From Oscillospiraceae bacterium (GTDB taxonomy: Bacteria; Bacillota_A; Clostridia; Oscillospirales; Oscillospiraceae): 19,567 bases of DNA. The first letter of the stretch is position 1. Each line of letters begins with the position of its first letter. The position numbers and the translations under genes were made by a program. Below the pieces are notes generated by a model. It was not told the DNA's origin. It made no database searches and saw only the letters and a list, made by a program, of their open reading frames with translations. The stretch spans positions 1 to 19,567 of the forward strand of contig JAFYAB010000015.1 in assembly GCA_017540945.1 (NCBI GenBank). The letters are read 5' to 3'. Below are positions 14,179-19,567 of the stretch, one piece after another.

Positions 14179-14859
14179 CTATCGAATGACCTGCCGCTTG
14201 TCCGGGTTGGTCTCATACCAGCTCTCGAAGCCGCTGTCCGGGAGATCCGGGCCTTTTTTGCTGAGCTCCCGGGCCATCTTGGCCTCCAGCTTCCTTTGGT
14301 ACTTCATCCGTTCGGCCTCTTTGCGGGCCTCCCGTCTGGGATCGAACTCCGCTCTTTCCTGCTTTTCCGCTTTGCGGAGCTGTTTGAGCTTGGGCTTGTC
14401 CAGCTCCGGCCCCCGCAGGATCAGCTCCCGCTTCCAGTCCTCCATCGGCATGCGCTCCACCGGTTTCCAGTACCGCCCGCGCTCCCGCTCCATGCGCTTT
14501 TCCCGGATCTCTTTGATCCGCTGGAGAGAACGGCGGCGATACCATTTGTTCCACCGGTTGAGCCAGCGCTCTATGGGATAGGTCTTGAAGAACCATTCGT
14601 CTCCCATCAGCTCCCGCTCCTTCAGGCGTTCGGTCCGGGTGCAGAACCAATACCCTATCGCGGCCAGCATACTGTAGTACAGACAAACAACAGGCACGAA
14701 AAAGAATCTCAGCTTCGGCGCGTTGAACCAGATTTTCATATACACCAAAATCGCAAGGAGGTACAACCCGAAAAACAGGGCCGCGTGGAGCAGGGGCACG
14801 AGCTTCCACCATCCGCGCTTTTTTTCCTTTCTCCTCTGCTTTTTATCCAATGTTACCAT
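14179..14859 (-). CDS. Two-TM membrane protein with long basic cytoplasmic tail, unknown function
   Basis: A 226-residue protein, not recognised. A Lys/Arg-rich start (KKQRRKEKKR) precedes TM1 (about 19-42) and TM2 (about 51-72). The conserved GDEWFFKTYP (86-95) follows, then some 130 residues very rich in Arg, Lys and Glu, predicted helical or coiled-coil. It shares TM2 and the GDE-YP motif with the 110-residue downstream product but has this extra tail. ATG at 14859 with AAAGGAG eight bases upstream. It lies 71 bp after the SLH gene and 69 bp before its paralogue; no terminator is evident in either gap, so cotranscription is possible. Confidence 0.8.
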   Translation of the reverse strand: MVTLDKKQRRKEKKRGWWKLVPLLHAALFFGLYLLAILVYMKIWFNAPKLRFFFVPVVCLYYSMLAAIGYWFCTRTERLKERELMGDEWFFKTYPIERWLNRWNKWYRRRSLQRIKEIREKRMERERGRYWKPVERMPMEDWKRELILRGPELDKPKLKQLRKAEKQERAEFDPRREARKEAERMKYQRKLEAKMARELSKKGPDLPDSGFESWYETNPDKRQVIR

Positions 14860-14930
14860 GCTCGTCTCCTTTCCGGTCCTGTCCGGGCAGGGGCAGGACG
14901 ATCAGTCTTTTGCGCCGTTCGGCCTTCGCA

Positions 14931-17096
14931 TCAGCCGGCAGGACCGTAGACCTTGGCCAGGAAGGTGATGATCTGTGCCCGGGTACAGGTCTGGCCGACG
15001 CCGAACTTGCCGCCGCCCACGCCGCCGGTAACCTGCGGCTTGCGATTGTATGCCCAGAGCACGGCCTTATAGTAGTACTTGCCCTCCTTTACATCGGAGA
15101 AGGGATTATAATAGGAGCTCGGGTTCGGAGAGCCCTTCGCCTTCCACAGGAAGGTCATGGCCTGCTCGCGGGTGCAGGTCTGCCCCACGCCGAACTTCTT
15201 GCCGTCGCCCACGCCGCCGGTGATGCCCTTCTGGACCGCCCACTGGACCGCCTTGTAATAGTATTTTCCGGGCTTGACGTCGACGAAGAGATTCTCGCTG
15301 CTCTCCGGCTCCGGCTCTCCGTTGGCCTTCCACAGGAAGGTCACGATCTGCTCCCGGGTGCAGGCCTTCTTCGGGGAGAAATGGGTTGCGTCCGTGCCGC
15401 CGGTGATGACGGGCTCGTGCTCGATGGCCCACATGACGGGCTCGTAGAAGTAGTCCCAAGCCCCCACGTCCACGAAGGGGGGCTTATCCACGAAGTTGGC
15501 GCGGATGTTGGTGTCCTTGTTCAGGTTGAAGGTGTAGGTGCTGGTCTTGCTGAGGGTCTCGTAGGTTTTGGCGTCGTACCAGCTCTTGAAGAGCTTGTCG
15601 GGGTCGGCCTTGGCCTCCACGGTGATGGAGCCCTCCTCCTCGGTAAAGTCCAGGACGTTGTACCAATAGTCGTTCGGAGCGCGGTCATAGCGGAGCTTGC
15701 CGCCGCCGTAGGGGATGTCGGCCGCGAGCTCGAACTGCCGGGGGATGGTCACGCCGGTGACGACGCCAAGGTAGGTGGGCAGAGAATACCAGGCGCCCAG
15801 ATCGTACTTTTCGAGGGCCTTGACCTTCCAGCCCCGGGGGGTGACCTTCCACGCGCTCATGTCGCTGTTCATGTTGTAGGGAGATCTGAGCTCCACCATG
15901 GTGTAATAGGTCTGGCCGCCCACGAAGTTCCCGGTGAAGCTCTCAGAGAGATTCACCGCACTGCCATTCGTGTACCATGCGCTGCCCTCCGCCTCGACGC
16001 CGGTGGTCAGGGAGAAGGCGTCCGGATAGTAGGTATTCGCGGAGGTCCCGGCTCTGGGCGTCTCGATGAAGAACTCGGCGGCGCTGATGGTGGCGCTGCT
16101 CTTGGGCATGGTCACGCTGTAGACCACCCGGAACTGATAATTATCTATGCGTTCGACATACAGCTTTTTTGCGCCGTAGAGGTTGACCGTGGGCAGCTCG
16201 CTGCCCAGGGTGCAGTAGACGTCGATCCAGCTGTAGTAGGTCATCCCCATGGAGAAGGGGTAATAGACGTTGCCGTCCGCGGAGTTGAAATCCGCCTGGT
16301 TCAGGTAGAAATAATTCGCGTCGGCAGTATAGTTGGCGTAACGGCCCGTACGAATGGTCGGCTTGTAGACGTCCTCGGTCGTCAACCGCTTTGGCAGCTG
16401 CACGTAGAGATCCACGGTCCTGACGGCCTTCTGCCAGACGCCGTAGAGGGTCAGCGGCGCGGTGATCGTGTTCTCAAACGAGAAGCAGCCGTCCGTCTCA
16501 AAGGGATCGTCGGACCAGTCGTAGAAATGGGCGTCGGGCTGGTCCGGCTCCCGTACCACGTCGAAGTTCCGGATGGCGTCCCAGATGGTGCCGCCCTTGG
16601 GCACCTGGAGCTCTCTGGGCTCCAGACCGTAGCCGTTGGGGTCCAGGGTCACCTTGACGGTCTGGTTCGCGGCCGTCAAAGAGACGGCATAAAAGACCTC
16701 GTTGCTGTTTACCAGATATACGTCCTCGCTTGTCACGTAGCGGCCGTTGATGTACGCGCTGGTGCTGCTGGTAAAGTCGTAGCCTTCCTTTGCGTAGAGG
16801 TGGACCTGGGCTTTATAGGTCTCGCCGTTCACAAAGGTCTCTTCGTCGTAGACCACCCGGCCCATACCGTCGTCATTGTAGTAATAACAATAATCGACGG
16901 TATAGTATTTTGAGTCCAGAGAATTGCAGGGGACGCCGACGGTGTTGGGGTGCTGCCCTGCCATGGGGAAAACAATATGGAGATTGACTTTGTCGATGTT
17001 CTCGTCGCCGCCAGCATAGGACACGGTGGGCATCAAACCGAAGGCGAGGATCAGAGCGAGCAGGAGGGACAGGACGCGGACGAGGGACTTTTTCAT
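14931..17096 (-). CDS. Secreted cell-wall protein with three SLH domains
   Basis: A 721-residue exported protein. A Sec signal peptide (KKSLVRVLSLLLALILAFG, cleavage near SYAGG) begins it. A Listeria-Bacteroides-type repeat (around DWSDDPFETDG...LYGVW) and a diverged InlB-type repeat (ending NTNIRANF-like at NLNKDTNIRANF) lie in the middle. Around them a module of about 110 residues with a FVNGETYKAQV / FVGGQTYYTMV signature appears two or three times. SLH domains at about 541-592, 604-655 and 666-718 each carry a CTREQ or CTRAQ motif and would bind a secondary cell-wall polymer. ATG at 17096 has AAAGGAG ten bases upstream. Likely surface-displayed; the ligand of the N-terminal part is unknown. 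Confidence 0.93.
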   Translation of the reverse strand: MKKSLVRVLSLLLALILAFGLMPTVSYAGGDENIDKVNLHIVFPMAGQHPNTVGVPCNSLDSKYYTVDYCYYYNDDGMGRVVYDEETFVNGETYKAQVHLYAKEGYDFTSSTSAYINGRYVTSEDVYLVNSNEVFYAVSLTAANQTVKVTLDPNGYGLEPRELQVPKGGTIWDAIRNFDVVREPDQPDAHFYDWSDDPFETDGCFSFENTITAPLTLYGVWQKAVRTVDLYVQLPKRLTTEDVYKPTIRTGRYANYTADANYFYLNQADFNSADGNVYYPFSMGMTYYSWIDVYCTLGSELPTVNLYGAKKLYVERIDNYQFRVVYSVTMPKSSATISAAEFFIETPRAGTSANTYYPDAFSLTTGVEAEGSAWYTNGSAVNLSESFTGNFVGGQTYYTMVELRSPYNMNSDMSAWKVTPRGWKVKALEKYDLGAWYSLPTYLGVVTGVTIPRQFELAADIPYGGGKLRYDRAPNDYWYNVLDFTEEEGSITVEAKADPDKLFKSWYDAKTYETLSKTSTYTFNLNKDTNIRANFVDKPPFVDVGAWDYFYEPVMWAIEHEPVITGGTDATHFSPKKACTREQIVTFLWKANGEPEPESSENLFVDVKPGKYYYKAVQWAVQKGITGGVGDGKKFGVGQTCTREQAMTFLWKAKGSPNPSSYYNPFSDVKEGKYYYKAVLWAYNRKPQVTGGVGGGKFGVGQTCTRAQIITFLAKVYGPAG

Positions 17097-17153
17097 GGGA
17101 AAACACTCCTTTCTCAGTCGTCGGAAGCGAATACGGTCGAGGTTCGGGGGGAC

Positions 17154-17344
17154 GGCGGGCAGATTGCCCGCGCTGCAGGGCGGGAACGGCGGGCAGATTG
17201 CCCGCGCTGCGAGCGGGAACGGCGGGCAGATTGCCCGCGCTGCGAGCGGGAACGGCGGGCAGATTGCCCGTGCTGCAGGGCGGGAACGGCGGGCAGATTG
17301 CCCGCGCTGCAGGGTGGGAACGGCGGGCAGATTGCCCGCGCTAC
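17154..17344. repeat. Six-unit tandem hairpin array
   Basis: Six units of 33-34 bp begin at 17154, 17188, 17221, 17254, 17288 and 17322. Each holds a 23-bp core with hairpin GCGGGCA-GAT-TGCCCGC, joined by 10-11 bp linkers (AGGGCGGGAAC or GAGCGGGAAC). The last core overlaps the end of the PLP-enzyme gene and supplies its stop codon. The same core occurs singly at 4184-4206. The array fills the gap between the PLP-enzyme gene and the SLH gene, leaving only about 57 bp before the SLH start. Confidence 0.95.
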
Positions 17345-18813
17345 AGGGCGGCCAGGAGGCCGACTTCTTCGTTGAAGGCCTCGGTGAGCTTGTCCAGCTC
17401 GGCGGCCTGGGCGTGCATCTCGTCCCAGATCTCGGGCTTGTACCACTGGTCGTTCAGGTCTTCCACGTTCATCTGCTGCTGCTCCACCCAGGTGTAATAC
17501 TTCAGGTTGTGGACCCGCTTGCGCTCGGGGTAGGTCAGCTCCAGCATGTTGTCGGTCTTCAGGCCCAGCATATGCAGGGCGTGATCCTTGGAGGCCTCAA
17601 AGACGGAGTACTCGCCGTACATCTCGTTGAGCTCCTCCACCCGGGACTTGTACATCACGGCGGAGTCGGTGAGGACGGTGACCATCACGTCGTTTTCGTT
17701 CAGCTCGTACCACTTGGCCATCTTGATGCAGCACAGCACGTTGGCGATGCCGGAAATGCCCATCCAGGTGAACTTCTCGATCTGCTCGTCGCTCATGTGG
17801 AGCTCGTCCTTCAGGTACTTCTGGCCGGCGGCGGTGTTGAAGAGCCGGAGCAGGCGCTGGGAGTCCTCGTCGTCGATGGCGATGCCCATGTCGGTGTTGC
17901 GGACGTTGTGGACCCAGGGGATGTGCTTGTCGCCGATGCCCTCGATCCGGTGGCCGCCGAAGCCGTTGTTGACGATGGTGGGGCACTGCAGGGCCTCGCC
18001 CACCGCCAGCTTCATGTAGGGATAGCGCTCCTTGAGCAGATCGCCGGCGGACATGGTGCCGGCGGAGCCGGAGGTGAAGGCGGCGGCGGCCAGACGCTGA
18101 CCGGGCTTCTTCACGGCCTCGAACAGCTCCGCCAGGGCGGTGCCGGTGACGTTGTAGTGCCACAGGGGGTTGCCCATCTCGGAGAACTGGTTGAAGATCA
18201 TCATGGAGGGATCGGCCTTCAGCTCCCAGGTCTTGTCGAAGATCTCCTTGACGTTGGACTCGCAGCCGGGGGTGGCGATGACCTGGCCGGCGATGGACTT
18301 CAGCCAGTCAAAGCGCTCCTTGGACATGTCCTGGGGCAGGATGGCCACGGAGTCCACGGCCAGCAGCTTGGAGTTGAAGGCACCGCCGCGGCAGTAGTTG
18401 CCGGTGGAGGGCCAGACCGCGTGATGGTAGTCGGCGTCGAACTGGCCGGTGACCAGCCGGGGCACCAGGCAGCCGTAGGAGGCGCCCACCTTATGGCAGC
18501 CGGTGGGGAACCATTTGCCCGCCATGGCGATGATGCGGCAGGGCACGCCGGAGAGGGCGGAGGGGATCTCCACATAGTTGGGGATCTTCTGGTAGAGGCC
18601 GCCGCTTTCCTTGGGCTCGTTGTGCCAGTTGATACGGAAGAGGTTGATGGGGTCCACGGCCCAGAGATCGGTCTTGGCCAGCTTGGCCTTGATCTTCTCG
18701 GGGATCAGATCCGGATTCTGCATTTGGGCGATGGTGGGGATGATGATGTTGTTCTCGCGGGCCTTGCGGATGTTGTGGGCCAGACCTTCCTTGTGGATGG
18801 AGAGATCAATCAT
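17341..18813 (-). CDS. PLP-dependent fold-type II enzyme (cysteine synthase/TrpB-beta-like), substrate unknown
   Basis: A 490-residue cytoplasmic enzyme of the tryptophan-synthase-beta superfamily. The probable PLP lysine is K108 in GCHKVGASYG; PSTGNYCRGGAFNSK is the substrate loop, and TSGSAGTMSAGD the phosphate-binding loop. It is longer than cysteine synthase (about 310) and resembles clostridial proteins usually annotated only as PLP-dependent beta-subunit-like. ATG at 18813 has AGGAGG nine bases upstream. The in-frame start at 18930 lies inside the regulator gene and is rejected. It overlaps the upstream regulator by 8 bp (ATGATTGA), so translation is probably coupled. The TAG stop lies in a repeat unit. 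A lyase or deaminase on an amino acid is plausible but not shown. Confidence 0.88.
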   Translation of the reverse strand: MIDLSIHKEGLAHNIRKARENNIIIPTIAQMQNPDLIPEKIKAKLAKTDLWAVDPINLFRINWHNEPKESGGLYQKIPNYVEIPSALSGVPCRIIAMAGKWFPTGCHKVGASYGCLVPRLVTGQFDADYHHAVWPSTGNYCRGGAFNSKLLAVDSVAILPQDMSKERFDWLKSIAGQVIATPGCESNVKEIFDKTWELKADPSMMIFNQFSEMGNPLWHYNVTGTALAELFEAVKKPGQRLAAAAFTSGSAGTMSAGDLLKERYPYMKLAVGEALQCPTIVNNGFGGHRIEGIGDKHIPWVHNVRNTDMGIAIDDEDSQRLLRLFNTAAGQKYLKDELHMSDEQIEKFTWMGISGIANVLCCIKMAKWYELNENDVMVTVLTDSAVMYKSRVEELNEMYGEYSVFEASKDHALHMLGLKTDNMLELTYPERKRVHNLKYYTWVEQQQMNVEDLNDQWYKPEIWDEMHAQAAELDKLTEAFNEEVGLLAAL

Positions 18814-19468
18814 GGTGTTTTTCCTCCTGTTTTGTATCAAGATATGAATATAAAGTATACTTGGAAATTCCGAAAAAGCTTGCGATCTTGGGGCCGGATT
18901 TGGTGATGAGCATGGCGCCGCTGTCGGCAAGGAAGCGGATGGCGGCGGCCTTGTCCTCCTTGGTCATCCGATCCACGGGCTTTCCCACCAGGCGGACGGA
19001 ACGCTGGATCAGATTGTCCAGCAGATCGTTGACGTCGTTGGGGATCTGTTCGGGCTCGGTCTGACTCTGCTCGGCGGGGGTGGTCAGCTCCTGGAGCACC
19101 GCTCCTGCCATGGACAGCACCGACACGTCGTAATTGATGCCGAACAGGGCGCAGGGCCGGCCCTCCTCGTCCCGCAGCAGGATCGTGGAGGATTTCAGCA
19201 GCTTGCCCGTGGGCGTGCGGGTCAGGTAACTCAGGCGGTCCGTGGACTCGCCGGCGATCTGACTCCGGCGAAGCTGCTCCAGCACCACCTGGCTGGGCCC
19301 GTCGCCGGGCTTCCGGCCCGTCACGTGTCCGTTTTCGATGGCGACGACGGAGTGCTCCGCGGCCTGCTCGGAGAGCTCATGGACCACCACCTCGCAGCCG
19401 CTGCCGAATTGCCCCGCGATGCCCTTGGCAACGGCGCGCAGCATTTCCAGCTCATGGGGTTTCAGCAT
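18806..19468 (-). CDS. YheO/DauR-like PAS-HTH transcriptional regulator
   Basis: A 220-residue regulator. The N-terminal two-thirds is a YheO-type PAS-like sensor (CEVVVHELSE, NGHVTGRKPGD, LLKSSTILLRDEEGRPCALFGINYD). The C-terminus (about 170-213) is a helix-turn-helix with KIASFFGISKYTLYSYLD. DauR in Pseudomonas, of this family, controls D-arginine catabolism, so an amino-acid effector is plausible. ATG at 19468 has GGGAGG seven bases upstream. It overlaps the downstream PLP-enzyme gene by 8 bp, forming a two-gene unit; regulation of that enzyme is the natural inference. The regulator's last codons contain the enzyme's ribosome binding site. Confidence 0.9.
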   Translation of the reverse strand: MLKPHELEMLRAVAKGIAGQFGSGCEVVVHELSEQAAEHSVVAIENGHVTGRKPGDGPSQVVLEQLRRSQIAGESTDRLSYLTRTPTGKLLKSSTILLRDEEGRPCALFGINYDVSVLSMAGAVLQELTTPAEQSQTEPEQIPNDVNDLLDNLIQRSVRLVGKPVDRMTKEDKAAAIRFLADSGAMLITKSGPKIASFFGISKYTLYSYLDTKQEEKHHD

Positions 19469-19489
19469 GGTATACCTCCCTTCTATTAT

Positions 19490-19517
19490 ATCATACCACA
19501 GGATTTTCAGAAATCAA
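19490..19517 (-). promoter_or_regulatory. Promoter of the regulator/PLP-enzyme operon
   Basis: On the minus strand: TTGATT (19512-19517), 16-bp spacer ending TGG, then TATGAT (19490-19495), an extended -10. An overlapping TATAAT at 19485-19490 is too near the Shine-Dalgarno (19475-19480) to be the better choice. The expected start gives a leader of about 15 nt. Confidence 0.65.
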
Positions 19518-19536
19518 CAAAGAAATTGCGCCCGCT

Positions 19537-19567
19537 AAAATATTTTTTGTCGCCTGAAATATTTTTT
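19537..19567. promoter_or_regulatory. Direct repeat AAATATTTTTT upstream of the regulator promoter
   Basis: Two copies, AAAATATTTTTT (19537-19548) and GAAATATTTTTT (19556-19567), 19 bp apart, about 20 bp upstream of the -35. This is near two helical turns, compatible with an UP-like element or an operator. The second copy reaches the window edge, so more copies may exist. Confidence 0.35.

Noticed and set aside
14850..16913. A 687-codon plus-strand open frame across the SLH gene
   Set aside because: It is antisense to a protein with a clear signal peptide and three SLH domains.
17154..17344. Tandem array as a CRISPR
   Set aside because: Units are contiguous, the 10-11 bp linkers are nearly identical rather than unique spacers, and no cas gene is present.

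Overview
The window is GC-rich DNA with tightly packed genes, Firmicutes-type AGGAGG ribosome binding sites, and TTGnnn/TATAAT promoters in the few AT-rich gaps. The gene content (murB-rapZ-whiA-dnaE cluster, whiA, S-layer-homology protein, LTA-synthase-like protein, YheO-type regulator) points to a Gram-positive-lineage Clostridia, most likely a gut Oscillospirales/Oscillospiraceae member. The lineage call is inference from gene content and base composition only. All protein genes but one are on the minus strand.

Layout, left to right. (1) 1-3880: a minus-strand cluster transcribed murB -> rapZ C-terminal domain -> whiA -> dnaE (cut by the window edge). It resembles the conserved Firmicutes murB-rapZ-yvcK-whiA cluster, but yvcK and the N-terminal kinase-like half of RapZ are missing. 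Palindromic repeats sit at the rapZ and whiA junctions. (2) 3881-4282: divergent promoters, then a plus-strand leader made almost wholly of repeats, leading to an RluE-like pseudouridine synthase (4283-4909) that ends at a strong bidirectional terminator. (3) 5036-8704: murA followed by an LtaS-like membrane sulfatase-fold protein. (4) 8884-12374: an RsmF-type rRNA cytosine methyltransferase carrying two repeat-derived in-frame inserts, and a membrane-anchored HtrA protease. (5) 12520-14859: two paralogous two-TM membrane proteins of unknown function followed by threonine synthase. (6) 14931-17096: a secreted protein with three SLH domains. (7) 17154-19468: a six-unit hairpin array, then a fold-type II PLP enzyme translationally coupled to an upstream YheO-like regulator.

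The most notable feature is a heavy load of short palindromic elements of several families. Many share the termini CCGTAGGGG ... CCCCTACGG. They occupy intergenic gaps and also occur as in-frame coding segments: one clean arm inside DnaE, two composite blocks inside RsmF, and two decayed arms in the disordered N-terminus of HtrA. One unit of another family supplies the stop codon of the PLP enzyme. This recalls the coding-region palindromic elements of Rickettsia and REP/MITE-like elements. No transposase or RAYT-like gene is present here, so any mobilising enzyme must lie elsewhere.
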